64,000 nucleotides of DNA from Euglena gracilis (taxonomy: Eukaryota; Euglenida; Euglenophyceae; Euglenales), in contig CP154954.1 of NCBI GenBank assembly GCA_039621445.1, positions 2,418,001 through 2,482,000 of the forward strand, in the 5' to 3' direction. The notes beneath the pieces were generated by a model. It was not told where the DNA came from, did no database searches, and saw only the letters and a program-made list of their open reading frames with translations. Below are positions 42,524-54,274 of this stretch, in pieces (positions within the stretch are counted from its first letter, which is position 1; each line of letters opens with the position of its first letter). The position numbers and the translations under genes were made by a program.

Positions 42524-45500
42524 CCCCCCAGACTGAATTTTGAATTTTTGGTGAAATGCCCCAAACGGCCCGGAATTTGTTTGGGGGGGGGGTCCCAGCC
42601 CCCCCTCTTCAGGGGCTCGCACCGGGCTGGGTGGGGGGAACACCCCCTCTCTCTCTTCGTATACATTAATATATATATATATATCAAAAACTTTTGTTGT
42701 ATTAAATAGCCCAAGTCCACTAAGAAGGAAGGTCCAAACCACCCCCCAAATGTCAGCAACCTCTCCAAATCTAAGCAGAACCAAATTTCAAGCAACCCCT
42801 GAAATTAGGTGAAAAGAAGAGAAAATGCAGGAAAACAGCAGAGTGCCCGACCATGATATACGGGAAACACGGTGGTTTCGCTGGTGTAATTCCCTCCGTT
42901 GTCTTTTTGTTGTTGCGGTTCTCAAAGGTTGAAGTCATTTTGGCATTGCGAAAATGTCCGACGAATTTTGTTGGTGCTTTATCAATGTTGAACCTGTACC
43001 GCCCCCCCAACACCCGCCCCCCCCCCCCCCCCCCCCCGGGGGCCCCCCCTCCCCCAGCCCCCCCCCCAGCGTTCAAAAGAGCATTTTGGGAGCCGCTTTA
43101 GGTTCCCGAAACGTTGTCGGCATGGTGTGCCGGGACTGCTCCCCAGGTGCCCACTTGGTCGAACGTACGCTCACACACGTGCAAAAAAAGCCAGGGCCCT
43201 AGAGACCCCCAGGCTGTTTTTTTCTTCAAGGGAGGGCACACCCCCTGGAACCCCGCCCACACCCCCTGCACGACGTTTTTAAGGAAATTTTTTTACAGAA
43301 ATTCCGGGCTTTTTTTAAGTCAATCTTTGTTACTCTTTTTTGGGAAACTTTGGTTAAAATCGTCTGTGAGACATTTTTTTTTTACCATTGTTGGACCGGC
43401 ACCGGCAACGGGTTTCTGAAGCAGGAGGTTGCTGGGGGGGGGGGTTGGTCTGAGGCGGACTCTGCCGTGAGGCCCAGCCCGGAGGCCTGGGGATGGCTTC
43501 GGTGCAACGTGGAAAAGTTTGGTTTGCCCCCCGGACTGAATTTTGAATTTTGGTGAAATGCCCCAAACGGCCCGGAATTTGTTTGGGGGGGGGGGTCCCA
43601 GCCCCCCCTCTTCAGGGGCTCGCGCCGGGCTGGGTGGGTGGGGGGGAACACCCCCTCTCTCTCTTCGTATACATTAATACATATCAAAAACTTTTATTGT
43701 GTTAAATAGCCCAAGTCCACTGAGAAGGAAGGTCAAACCACCCCCCAAATGTCAGCAACCTCTCCAAATTTAAGCAGAACCAAAGTTCAAGCAACCCCTG
43801 AAATTAGGTGAAAAGAAGAGAAAATGCAGGAAAACAGCAGAGTGCCCGACCATGATATACGGGAAACACGGTGGTTTCGCTGGTGTAATTCCCTCCGTTG
43901 TCTTTTTGTTGTTGCGGTTCTGAAAGGTTGAAGCCATTTTGGCATTGCGAAAATGTCCGACGAATTTTGTTGGTGCTTTATCAATGTTGAACCTGTACCG
44001 CCCCCCCCCAACACCCGCCCCCCCCCCTCCCGCCTGGGGGGCCCTACCTGCCCACAGCCCCCCCCCCCCCGGCGTTCAAAAGAGCACTTTGGGGAGCCGC
44101 TTTAGGTTCCCGAAACGTTGTCGGCATGGTGTGCCGGGACTGCTCCCCAGGTACCCACTTGGTCGAACGTGCGCTCACACACGTGCAAAAAAAGCCAGGG
44201 CCCTAGAGACCCCCAGGCTGTTTTTTTTTTCAAGGGAGGGCACACCCCCTGGAACCCCGCCCACACCCCCTGCACGACGTTTTTAAGGAAATTTTTTTAA
44301 CAGAAATTCCGGGCTTTTTTTAAGGGAATCTTTGTTACTCTTTTTTGGGAAACTTTGGTTAAAATCGTCTGTGAGACATTTTTTTTTTACCAGGACCGGC
44401 ACCGGCAACGGGTTTCTGAAGCAGGAGGTTGCTGGGGGGGGGGGGTTGGTCTGAGGCGGACTCTGCCGTGAGGCCCAGCCCGGAGGCCTGGGGATGGCTT
44501 CGGTGCAACGTGGAAAAGTTTGGTTTGCCCCCCGGACTGAATTTTGAATTTTGGTGAAATGCCCCAAACGGCCCGGAATTTGTTTGGGGGGGGGGGTCCC
44601 AGCCCCCCCTCTTCAGGGGCTCGCGCCGGGCTGGGTGGGTGGGGGGAACACCCCCCCCTCTCTCTTCGTATACATTAATACATATCAAAAACTTTTATTG
44701 TATTAAATAGCCCAAGTCCACTGAGAAGGAAGGTCAAACCACCCCCCAAATGTCAGCAACCTCTCCAAATTTAAGCAGAACCAAAATTCAAGCAACCCCT
44801 GAAATTAGGTGAAAAGAAGAGAAAATGCAGGAAAACAGCAGAGTGCCCGACCATGATATACGGGAAACACGGTGGTTTCGCTGGTGTAATTCCCTCCGTT
44901 GTCTTTTTGTTGTTGCGGTTCTGAAAGGTTGAAGCCATTTTGGCATTGCGAAAATGTCCGACGAATTTTGTTGGTGCTTTATCAATGTTGAACCTGTACC
45001 GCCCCCCCACCCCCCGCCCCCCCCCCCCTCCCGCCTGGGGGGCCCTACCTGCCCACAGCCCCCCCCCCGGCGTTCAAAAGAGCACTTTGGGGAGCCGCTT
45101 TAGGTTCCCGAAACGTTGTTGGCATGGTGTGCCGGGACTGCTCCCCAGGTACCCACTTGGTCGAACGTGCGCTCACACACGTGCAAAAAAAGCCAGGGCC
45201 CTAGAGACCCCCAGGCTGTTTTTTTTTTTTTCAAGGGAGGGCACACCCCCTGGAACCCCGCCCACACCCCCTGCACGACGTTTTTGAATTTTTTTACAGA
45301 AATTCTGGGCTTTTTTTAAGGGAATCTTTGTTACACTTTTTTTGGAAACTTGTTAAAATTGTTAAGGTTAAAATTGTCTGTGAGACATTTTTTTTTACCA
45401 TTGTTGGACCGGCACCGGCAACGGGTTTCTGAAGCAGGAGGTTGCTGGGGGGGGGGGTTGGTCTGAGGCGGACTCTGCCGTGAGGCCCAGCCCGGAGGCC

Positions 45501-45539
45501 TGGGGATGGCTTCGGTGCAACGTGGAAACGTTTGGTTTG
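42524..45539 (+). repeat. 1.0-kb tandem triplication (B1 only)
   Basis: Three units of about 1003, 1001 and 1012 bp (42524-43526, 43527-44527, 44528-45539). Each runs from CCCCCC(A/G)GACTGAATTTTG to GTGGAAA(A/C)GTTTGGTTTG. A1 and A2 have one unit (from about 18648 and 35067). Units two and three resemble each other more than the first, for example AAAAGTTTGG against AAACGTTTGG at the joints. Confidence 0.92.
42954..43202 (+). CDS. Exon-like island h (B1, first unit), frame intact
   Basis: 82 codons, in phase across a 21-C tract (43017-43037). Later copies at 43953 and 44954 are out of phase. Confidence 0.3.
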   Translation: MSDEFCWCFINVEPVPPPQHPPPPPPPPGGPPSPSPPPSVQKSILGAALGSRNVVGMVCRDCSPGAHLVERTLTHVQKKPGP

Positions 45540-45939
45540 GAGAATGCCTTTGGATGGCCAGATTTTCGGGGGGCCCCTGGGGGTGCCACGCCGGGGCTGG
45601 CTGGCCGGTCCCCCCCCCCCCCAGCAATTGGCCAAGGGTCATGCGACAATCTCCTGGGCGGGAAGGTTTGACACAACCTGGACAAAAATAATGATGATGG
45701 GGAAACAAAAATAAGGAAAATACATGATGGGGAATCGTCGAGCAGTTGCAAGGCTAAGCCTTCTCAACAACGCCAGAAGTAGGGTGCCATTGAACGGGCC
45801 TTGTGTGTGTGCATGTGTGCGTGTGTTTGTGTGGGGGGGTGTCTTTATGTTCACAAGCACATGTATCCCATCTGTCAAGTAGAATGTGTTAGTGCATTTG
45901 TGTGTGTTCGTGCAAAATAGTCATTTTTTTTGCCCACAG

Positions 45940-46062
45940 GCCATCACGGCTGTCCCCCCGAAGGACCAGGGCGGTGGCAAAGGCCTGAGGGGTAGGTTGG
46001 GGTTTCCTCTAGCAACTGTTCATCGTGTCCATGCATTTTGTGTACACTCCGTTTCTTTTTAA
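45940..46062 (+). CDS. Exon-like island g (B1), unidentified, diverged
   Basis: Same acceptor and frame with three amino-acid changes (see 20014), including GGCCTGAGGGGT for GGCCGGAGGCGT. Confidence 0.28.
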   Translation, partial: AITAVPPKDQGGGKGLRGRLGFPLATVHRVHAFCVHSVSF

Positions 46063-48320
46063 TCTTGATGATAAATATGTTCTGTAAATATCCCACAGCA
46101 ATGTCGTCACAAGTTGCTTGTACCTCACTCGATTTATATTCTCTTTTTTTAATTTGCATTTTTTGAAACTTGATGAAAATTTCATTAGCAAACGACAAAG
46201 TCAGTCAAGTTGGAGTTTTTTCGGCTTTTGAAAGAAGACTCTCTTTGCTTTTTCCTTGTCTCGCCTTTCCAAAATACCCCCCCCCCCAAAAGTGGGCACC
46301 CCCCACCGGTCTTTAAAGAACTCCTGCGCATGGGGCGAGTTGCCAGCGCTGATTATGGGCATCCCCCCCAAGCCCTCTTAAGGAAATTACCTTACGGGAA
46401 AAATGAACGGGTGCGAACCCAACACAGGTTGCTTGTCGGGGCGAAGCGGGGCCACTTTGCTCCAGGGTGCTTTTTTTTTCAATCGCCAACTTTCTTTCCT
46501 TTCTGTTCCCGGCGACCTGCCTGACGGATTTCAAAATTTTTACTTTCATCGCAGCAGGAAAGGAAGCTGCCATCGACCAGAAATCATCTTAATTTTGGGG
46601 TATAGGGAGGGCAATGGCGAAGCGAAGACGCCATCCCTAAGAAAAGCAACCGCTCGGCCGAAATGGGGGTTTTGTGAGCCAGCCTTTTTGTGTCGAAGAT
46701 GGCCCACGCCCGCTTGGGCGGTGCCGCGGCCCCGAGAAGGCTCACCAGGGCCGTTCATGTTTTCTAGAGGGCCGGGAAGCCGAAATACAGGCTGTTTTTT
46801 TTTTGGAACCGCCGCGAACTAAAACGCCCTGCCGACCGGACCTTCCCAGGCGCCACGCGGCTCACAAGTCCGACACATTCAAAGCCGGGCGAGCAGTACT
46901 GAAAACACCACTCACTAGGGCTTTCCAGAGTGTCGGCCAACCAAAATGGTGTACATTTTTGGACTCGGCGCCCTCAAAAACCCCCTGCTGCAACCTGTCG
47001 GCGATTAACCGGACCTTGGGGTGTTCTCTCATTGGGAAGGAGGAGGACAAAAAAGTGGTGGATCTCCAGCACTCAAAAACTCAAGTTTCTTTGTGAGTTG
47101 GCAGGCCGGAAAACACACCCCACATAGGTTTTTGGGGGTGCTGAGTCCAAAAAAGTGGGTCATTTTGACTCACTTTTTGTTTTGAGAAACTCGATTTTTT
47201 CCAAATGCGACACATCTTGGCGATTTGCGCCCGAAAATTTGAGGGGGAAACCAGGAAAAACGTCCAGAAAATCACATTTAGGTGTGAGCTGAAAATCTGC
47301 TGGGGAAAAGTGGAGGCCACTCTCCATTTTCTGGGCCGCAAAACTCAGAAACAGTGTCAAAAAAACGTGGTTGCGTGAATTTTGCTGCGCTTTTGGGGGA
47401 AAGTGCACAAATATACTTTGTAGAAAGAGTCGCGGTAAAAAAATAATAAAAAGTGACTTTGCCAACTGAAAATTTCTGGGTTGCCCAACAGTTGGCACGT
47501 CAAAGTGCACCAAACACAGGTTTTTTAGGGTGCTGAATTTAAAAAAGTGGGTCATTTCACTTAATTTTTTGTTTTGAGAAATTGGATTTTTCCCAATTGA
47601 GGGACATCTTGGCAATTGTGGCCACGAATTTTGATGGAAAAGTGTGGAAAACCGTTGGAAAATAGCTGATGCACCGTTGGTTGAAAAAGTTTGGAGGAAA
47701 TTTGTGGACAACCCCCCGTTTTTTGGGTCGGCGAACTCAGAAAAGCTGTCAGAAAACAGTGGTTGCCGACTTTTCCTTGAGCATTGTGCAAAAATTGCAC
47801 AATTTTCTGGGGGAACGTTTTCAAATTTTGTTCAAAATCGACCACCAAACCTGGGGTTTTAAAGGTTCTGAAGGCAAAAATTTGGGTATTTGTGCTAAAT
47901 TGTTTGTTCTGAAAACATGCTTTCTCCAAAAATCATGCTTTCTCCAAAATGAGGAACGTCATCCCTGAAAACACACACACAAAAAAGAGGACGATAACCA
48001 CTGCGTCAGGGTTGCTGAAAAATATGGAAATTCCACGACCATTTTTCGGTCTCTGAACCTAAAACGATTGCCAGAAGATGTGGTTTTACAATTTCGCTGG
48101 TGAATTTTCCGTCAAGTTTACTGACGTTTTTTTTTTTGAAAACAATATCTGCTTGTGGCACGAAGTATGCAAAGAAAAACAAGAGTGAACACAATGTGAT
48201 TGTGCAATTATTTCAACAACTGACCGCACTTTAACTTCGCATTCACCTGGAGAAATGATTGCTCTCGAAACAGAAAGCCTTCCAAATGATAATTTCACCA
48301 ATTTCAGACCCCCAGGGGTG

Positions 48321-48366
48321 AATCCTTCCGAGTCTTGGTCCCCAAGGACCAAGATTCAGAAGGATT
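48321..48366. repeat. 46-bp hairpin, orientation 1 (B1)
   Basis: Same orientation as A1, with one further C to T change in the right arm (AAGATTCAG). Confidence 0.9.
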
Positions 48367-49150
48367 AGCCCACACGTCTGATTTTCGGTGAACAATGAAA
48401 GAGCAAACAAAAGACGTTGCAGTGGAGGAACATACACATCATGATCCTGACAAAATTCTCTATCCATCAAGCCAACTTTCAGATCACGCATCCCTTTGGA
48501 TCAGGACTTTGGTGGGGTGGTGTGGGTGGCCGGAGCGCACGCACACCCAAAGTAGCGGAAATCTCCGCTACGGTCTGACGTCATCTTTTGTGCGTTTCAT
48601 TCCTCAGGCTCCCCTGTTTGCATGCATTCAAAATGGGCAGCAACAGCCTGAGCTCAAGTCCAAGTGTCAGGGCCCCAAAGTGCTTCTCACACATCATATA
48701 CAGTCATTCATTCATTCTCATGCGTGCGTGCGTGCTCAGGTGCCAACTTTTTGGCACCTGAGCAATGGCCCCAAAATGGTTCGAAATGGCCGCTGCTTCC
48801 CCCTGACGATTTTGTTGAGGATGTTCATATTGTTTTGTTTGGACAAGACACATTTCAGAAAAAAATTAGAAGCTTTTTTTTTTCTGGGCAGGCGTTTGGC
48901 AAATACCCACCAGTCTGCAAAAGTGGTCACCCCACCCTTGAGCCCCCCCCCCCCAAAGCAGAAGGGAGGAATGGAATCCCCGAACCCTGGGCGGGCGGCG
49001 GGACCCCCCACAGCAGTGCTGATTTGGCAGGTGGAAAGTTTTCTTTCCGCGCCGAAGAACCTTCTCCTTGCTCGTTTCCATGGTGGGTGGGAGAGGTCTG
49101 ATCTGACCCCCCCCACCCGAATGGTGGGGGGGTCCACCACCCCTACCCAG

Positions 49151-49374
49151 GCTGTGCACTAAATGAAAGTCTGGCGCGTAGTCTGGCGGCGGTGCCCCGG
49201 GGGCATGGGCTGTCCCGAAAGACGCTGTTCCTGATCCAATTCATGGCCCGGCAGTGCGCCACGGTGAAGTTCGTCGCCAAGGTGGACGACGACACGTACG
49301 TCCACGTCCCGCGCCTCGCCCTTGCCCAGGGGCTTGCTCGCCGGAAGGGGGGCGAGATGTCTCCCTCGGGATGA
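49151..49374 (+). CDS. GT31 galactosyltransferase-type domain fragment (B1)
   Basis: Same fragment as at 39641 with one visible change (GCG to ACG, Ala to Thr, just before VKFVAKVDDD). The upstream 255-codon frame (48395-49162) is out of phase with it, unlike in A2, because a C-tract is one base shorter, so any fused reading in A2 is not conserved. Confidence 0.7.
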
Positions 49375-49460
49375 CACGCCCTGCCCACCGTGCTGCTTTT
49401 TTGGCAAGGTTGGAACTTGCGACCCCCGGGTTTGGGGGGGGGGGGGGTCGCGTTGCGCAG

Positions 49461-49546
49461 CATACCCCAAGATCCTGAGGCGTCGGGTCCCGAAACGGCC
49501 ATCTTTAAAGAGAAATCCACCGAGATCGAGGCCCAGCTGGGACCCA
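49461..49546 (+). CDS. Exon-like island i (B1), unidentified
   Basis: Same as 39948-40033. The upstream G-tract is two bases longer here. Confidence 0.25.
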
Positions 49547-49956
49547 CAAACGCTGTGCGGCGTGTTGTACTGGCGGGCGGTGCTGCCCCCGGAGGGGGAC
49601 CAGGGATTTCTTGGAGTTGGAACCCACGGGAGAGGGCACTCTACCCTGGGGGTCCAGTGGGGGTTTTCCTCCATTTTTGGCGCGAAAAGCCAGAAATTTT
49701 TTTGAGCCGACCCAAAATTGACCCCCGAAATTGGGTCCCTCGGACCACTCTCCAGGGGGGGGGGACTCTAGGTGGGTGGGTGGGTGGGGGGCAGGGGTTT
49801 TTTTTAGCCTTGGACCCTCGCCTGTGGGGTCCCAGAGGGGGGTGGGATACACTTTTTGGCACCGAAGGAAATTTTTTGAAAAGGGTGCTATTTTTTGGCA
49901 TTTTTCGCGATTTTTTTGGGTTGTGGGTTGGGTCCCGGGACCCCCCCCCAGGCCAG

Positions 49957-50879
49957 AATTTTATGACTTTTTTTTTGACTTGCATCATTTTTATGATTTT
50001 TTGTTTTTGTTGTTGTTTTTCCGGTCGCCCAGAAATTGTTCTAAAGAAACGTTTTTTTTTTGAGGGTCTTTGTCATGACTCATTCTGTTTCACTTGTGGT
50101 TTCTCCTCGGGGGGCTGAGGGGCCCCGCCAACACCGTCGCCCCTGAAGGGCCACCTGCGGCCCTCCCTCAGGCTGTACCTCTCCCCCCCCCCCCGGAGCC
50201 CCTCACGTTCACCGTTCTGTGGCAGCACAACCGCAACCCAACGAGTCAATGGCCAATTTCCCCCCCAAAACTCCCCAAGGACCCCTCCCCCCCCCAGGAC
50301 CCCCCAAGACAGGGTCCTGGGGAGAACTGGCCATGTGTGACTGCAACACAGCGACGTCGTTGGAAACGGCCCAGGTGGGTGCCAGACCAAGCTGCTTTTT
50401 GACTCAGAGTCACCCTGGGCCATGGGAGTGGTGGGTGGGTCCAGGGCTGACCCTCCCCCGGGAGGTTGGTGGTCCCGCGCCCCGGCGTCTGGGTATGGGT
50501 CGAGCCGACGTATTTTGTCGCTTCGTGTCAAAAACTACGAGGAAATGGGTTGCCAGCCAAAAAAAGTATCACATTGGTTTTTTACTGCTGATTTTTATGA
50601 ATTTTATGACTTTTTTTTTGACTTGCATCATTTTTATGATTTTTTGTTTTTGTTGTTGTTTTTCCGGTCGCCCAGAAATTGTTCTAAAGAAACGTTTTTT
50701 TTTTGAGGGTCTTTGTCATGACTCATTCTGTTTCACTTGTGGTTTCTCCTCGGGGGGCTGAGGGGTCCCGCCAACACCGTCGCCCCGCTGCCCGCCCTGA
50801 AGGGCCACCTGCGGCCCTCCCTCAGGCTGTACCTCTCCCCCCCCCCCGGAGCCCCTCACGTTCACCGTTCTGTGGCAGC
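49957..50879. repeat. Truncated nested copy B2
   Basis: Starts at the same breakpoint as B1 (offset 9511) and follows it to TGTGGCAGC at 50879. It then leaves the array for unique sequence beginning TGCCGCGGACAACTG. Confidence 0.93.
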
Positions 50880-51300
50880 TGCCGCGGACAACTGATGCCC
50901 CCAAATCGAGGGGCGTGGCAGTTTCCCGGCAGGCTCCCCCACGCTGACCTGTGGAGTGCCCCCAGGCTTGTGCTTCGTCGGGTGCCTACCCCACGGGGGG
51001 GGTGCTTGGGGCATGGCACCCTATAGCACCCATCCGACCCCCCCGGGGGGGGGTAGGGTTTTGGGGGTGCCTGCCCATAGCAGGCACCCCCCTCCAACCC
51101 CGGCGCAAAGGTGCCGGGGGCCCGGAAAAGGCCATTTTCAATGAAAATTTCCTGGGCCCCCCAGACCCCCCCGGGGCGTGTACCTGCTAAGGGCAGGCAC
51201 CCAAGAGCACCCACCCCCCCTCCCCCCCCCCAGTCGGTAAGCACAAGCCTGTGCGCCACCCGCGACCCCAACGTTCGTCATCACAGGTCCCTCGCGGCCC
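50880..51300. other. GC-rich start of the unique island, no gene identified
   Basis: Contains a perfect hairpin GGGGGTGCCTGC-CCATA-GCAGGCACCCCC (51063-51091) and related GCAGGCACCC and CCATAGCACCC words at 51010-51035 and 51184-51215. Related pieces recur at 53112-53240 and 56745-56815. Confidence 0.6.
51063..51091. repeat. Perfect 12-bp hairpin with 5-nt loop
   Basis: GGGGGTGCCTGC / GCAGGCACCCCC around CCATA. An imperfect relative (GGGGTGCCTGC-TATAT-GCAGCCACCCC) is at 53183-53208. Confidence 0.92.
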
Positions 51301-51489
51301 ATGCGCACTCCTTCTTTGAGGGTTGACCCGCTCCCCTTCGGATCCGCGCAGCGCCGCGGTCCCAAGAAGCGGGGTCTCGTCTTTTGGTGCTCAGCGACCC
51401 GCGGGGGCATGTCCGGCCCCCTCCCAGTGCCTTCGGGCTCCAGCGCACCCCCTGGACCTGAAGTTAGCGTGGGATTGGTGGGGTATTGA
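51301..51489 (+). other. Open frame, unidentified
   Basis: A 62-codon frame starting MRTPSLRVDPLPFGSAQRR and containing KKRGLVFWCSATRGG, in GC-rich sequence after a TCATCACAG acceptor-like word. Could be an exon; nothing identifies it. Confidence 0.2.
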
Positions 51490-51499
51490 TCCCGGCGCA

Positions 51500-51536
51500 T
51501 GGCCGCCAGAGCCCCGGGAGCGGGCTCTGGCGGCCA
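51500..51536. repeat. Perfect 15-bp hairpin with 7-nt loop
   Basis: TGGCCGCCAGAGCCC-CGGGAGC-GGGCTCTGGCGGCCA. The left-hand word GGCGCATGGCCGCCA has a relative at 55977-55992 (AGCGCATGGCCGCCA), followed there by different sequence. Confidence 0.93.
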
Positions 51537-51544
51537 GATCCCCG

Positions 51545-51734
51545 GGAGGCTATTTATATTTATTTATATTTATTACTGGTGTTGTTGTCATTATTATTGT
51601 GATTATTATTATTTTTATTATTGCTATTGCTATTGTTATAGTTATTGTTATTGTTATTGTTATTGTTATTGTTATTGTTATTGTTATTGTTATTGTTATT
51701 TTTGTTATTTATTTATTCATTTGTTTGTTTGTTT

Positions 51735-51770
<36 letters not shown>

Positions 51771-51800
51771 TATTTTTTATATTTATATTTTTTTATTTCA
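51545..51800. repeat. AT-rich microsatellite, (TTATTG)n then (TTTA)n
   Basis: Interrupted TATT/ATT repeats, about ten TTATTG units at 51640-51700, then TTTG and TTTA units. Frames through it are repeats of Ile/Val or Leu and are not genes. Confidence 0.95.
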
Positions 51801-51862
51801 ATGATCGGTGACCCCCCCCCCAGGGTGTGGGGTCGAGCTGACTGGGACTCCTGGGCAACCGT

Positions 51863-51891
51863 CAATCAAATGCCAGGGGGGCATTTGATTG
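51863..51891. repeat. Perfect 12-bp hairpin with 5-nt loop
   Basis: CAATCAAATGCC-AGGGG-GGCATTTGATTG. No copy elsewhere in the window. Confidence 0.92.
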
Positions 51892-51899
51892 CTCCATTC

Positions 51900-53110
51900 A
51901 GAACCATTATGGCCATTGCCAAGTCTTTTGGATCAATGGGGGCTATTTTGGTCATTTTTTGGCCACTGCTGGCCACTACCCTTTTTTGGCAAATCAACTG
52001 TTATTTTGGTCATTTGAGCCGTTTTCCATTGATAATCATCGTAATTTTCCGGAAACGGCTGAAATGGCCGAAAAAAAGTTGTTAAACCTGGTCTAAATGG
52101 CCCCAAAATGGTTCGAAATGGTCGAAAATGGTCCGAGGTTGATTGTTGTTTGTTATCGCATGGAATGGCCCCAAAGTGGCCCAAAATGGCTTGAAATGGA
52201 TTGCCAGTTGGTAACCTAAACATGTCCAAATATGGCCCAGTTCCAGAAAAATCGCATATTTTCCGCACATTTTTCCGTATTTAGCGTGTATTCCCGCATG
52301 ACCCCCCAAATGACTTTGCAATGCCCTAAAGCTTTGCGTGCCCGAAGAACTTCGCTGGGGGGAAGGCCGAAAAAGGTCGGTCCAAATCACATTGCCCGCC
52401 CCTTTCAATGAAAAAGACACGAAAAATGATGCATCTTTTTTTGGGAAATCAGGACGTGGTCAGCGCAAAAAAAAAATGCCATAAAATTTGCCACACTGCT
52501 CTGTATTTGATGAACAGAAGCATTAAATTATGTTACAGATAGATACAAATGAACAGAATGTGACAACAAATTTCTTTTGGGAAATGTGATCAATCGGTCT
52601 ATCAATGGTTTTGGGTGCTTCCAAATAACTTTGCAGGGGGTCGGGGCCAAAAATATCCATCCACTAATTTTTGAAAAGAGTTATTTGGGGGGGGTTATTT
52701 TTGCGCATATTTGGGGGGGCTTTTAGTGCACATCCCTCCCCAGAGGGTTGCTCGCAATTTTTTTCACCTCCATGTGTTTATTTCCAGACTTACAAACCTA
52801 GACCATGTTAAGCCAAGGTTGGAACGTTTTCAACAAAAAATGATGGAAATTGATGGAGATTGAATTTGCATGTTTCTTTAAGAACACAACAGAAGATGAA
52901 GTGTTCCATTTTTTCCAAAAAACAGGTTTTTTTTATTTTGTTTTAAACGAGCTGCCAGCTATGCCAGAAACACATACCAAGAAAGGTCAGCAGACATGTT
53001 AACAAACAACCCCCCACAGCACAGGGCAGCATCCCTCCTGGCTTTAATCCCCTAAAACTTGTACACCGTGTGTCGTGTGGATCTCAGGCAGGTTCAACGT
53101 CCATGGATTC
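51900..53110. other. Noncoding; degenerate AAAATGGCC-type words, no gene seen
   Basis: 51905-52260 is built from irregular repeats of TTTTGGCCA, AAAATGGTTCGAAATGG and CCCCAAA words on both strands; the same texture returns at 53745-53960. 52440-53110 is AT-rich without a credible frame. Confidence 0.5.
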
Positions 53111-53111
53111 G

Positions 53112-53240
53112 AAACATGACCATTTTCAAAGGAAAATTGGCGGGTCATCAGGCACTGGGGTCCAAAACTGACCCCCGGGGGGGGGGTGCCTGCTATATGC
53201 AGCCACCCCATAGCACCTCGCCTCCCCCAGGGTTGTTCAA
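53112..53240. repeat. Copy of the GGTGCCTGC / CATAGCACC dispersed element
   Basis: GACCATTTTCAAAGGAAAATT, a G-tract, GGTGCCTGCTATATGCAGCC, CCCCATAGCACC and CTCCCCCAGGG, in the same order as 51120-51225 (GGCCATTTTCAATGAAAATTT, GGGCAGGCACCC) and partly 56768-56805 (CCCGTAGCACAAGCC, CTCCTCCCCAGGG). Confidence 0.55.
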
Positions 53241-53360
53241 AAAAACAGCCTGCACACAGGAAAAAAATAAATCTGGAAACCCAGCTGGTTTTTTCGCACC
53301 CCTTCTCCGTTGTCCGTGGTGCCAACCGCTTTGCTTGCCCCATCCCATCGTCCCCGCAGG

Positions 53361-53535
53361 AATGCTGGCCTCTCTCGCACTATGGTTTTGCTTCCTCTCC
53401 GTGGCGATGAGCAAGTCCAAGACGCGGCCCTCCTCCACCCAGCCTTGGGGACAGAGCATGTGTGGCGGGATGGAGCAGCATGGCGCTGGAGGCGAGGAGC
53501 GGCCGGTTGGAATTGAAAGGGACACCCACGCCTGA
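53361..53535 (+). other. Open island after a CCCCGCAG acceptor-like site, unidentified
   Basis: The plus frame reads MLASLALWFCFLSVAMSKSK, resembling a signal peptide or membrane anchor, then a polar stretch to TGA. On the minus strand a frame with WVEEGRVLDLLIATERKQNH is equally protein-like. I cannot decide the strand. Confidence 0.2.
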
Positions 53536-54274
53536 GCAGACCTGTTCGTAGGACTGTGTTGTTTGCTGCCGCCCACAAAGCATGGGGGTGTTTTAGACTG
53601 CGGTGGAATGGCTGGCAGAGCAGGAAGAATTGGGAGTGCCTTTGCCAGATGGCTCCAAGCACCTTCGATGACGCAAGGCGATGCGAGGGCGATACCGGAG
53701 TTTTGGAGGGCAAAGGTGGGGCTCTGAAGCAGGGCAGGGTTTTTTTGGCCATTGTCTTACAGCTTCAGCCGTTTTGGCTGCATTTGTCCAATTTTTGGCC
53801 ACTTTTGGTCACTTTGGCCGTTGGTTGTTTTTGGCCATATTTCGGCCACTTTAAGCCACTTTTGACTGTTTTTTTTTTGCTGTTGTTTTTTGCCCATTTT
53901 TTTTGGTCATCTTTTACCCATTTGACCATTTTTTTGCACAATTGTGAGCCGCTTTTTGTGCTTTTGGTCATTTTACAGTCAGGACAAAAATGACAGGAAA
54001 CAAAAATGATGGGGGGGTAATGAAGACAAAAAAAAAGTGGGAAATTTTCTATTTTGATGATGGGAAAATTCAACTTTCCGCAGAAAATGTTGATAACTTT
54101 TCCCTCTTATAATGAAAGTTTTTGAGCAAAAAAGCAAAGTTTCAAAAAAAGTCAAAATGGTCTTCTGGGTGTCTTTTTTGTGATTTTTTATGAGAAACAG
54201 ACCCAAAATCGACCATATGTTATATCTCCCCGTCTTTTTGTGTGTTAAATTTGACCACCTTGAACGTGGCCCCT

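Larger units (their letters stand above)
40446..49956. repeat. Nested tandem duplication B1 (9511 bp)
   Basis: B1 repeats the last part of A2 (about 34060-40445). Its right-hand breakpoint GGCCAG|AATTTTATGAC at 49956/49957 is the same as the one at 40445/40446. B1 is longer than its ~6.4-kb source because it holds extra 0.65-kb subunits (40446-42010) and two extra copies of a 1.0-kb segment (42524-45539). Corresponding points: 38140 and 47644, 39224 and 48735, 39641 and 49151. Confidence 0.93.

Noticed and set aside
7935-50879. Whole array being an assembly artefact
   Set aside because: Not excluded, but the copies differ by substitutions, indels, an inverted hairpin and block-specific insertions that a simple assembly duplication would not create.
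51323-52085. Frames of 100-160 codons rich in Ile/Val or Leu
   Set aside because: Translations of the TTATTG/TTTA microsatellite.
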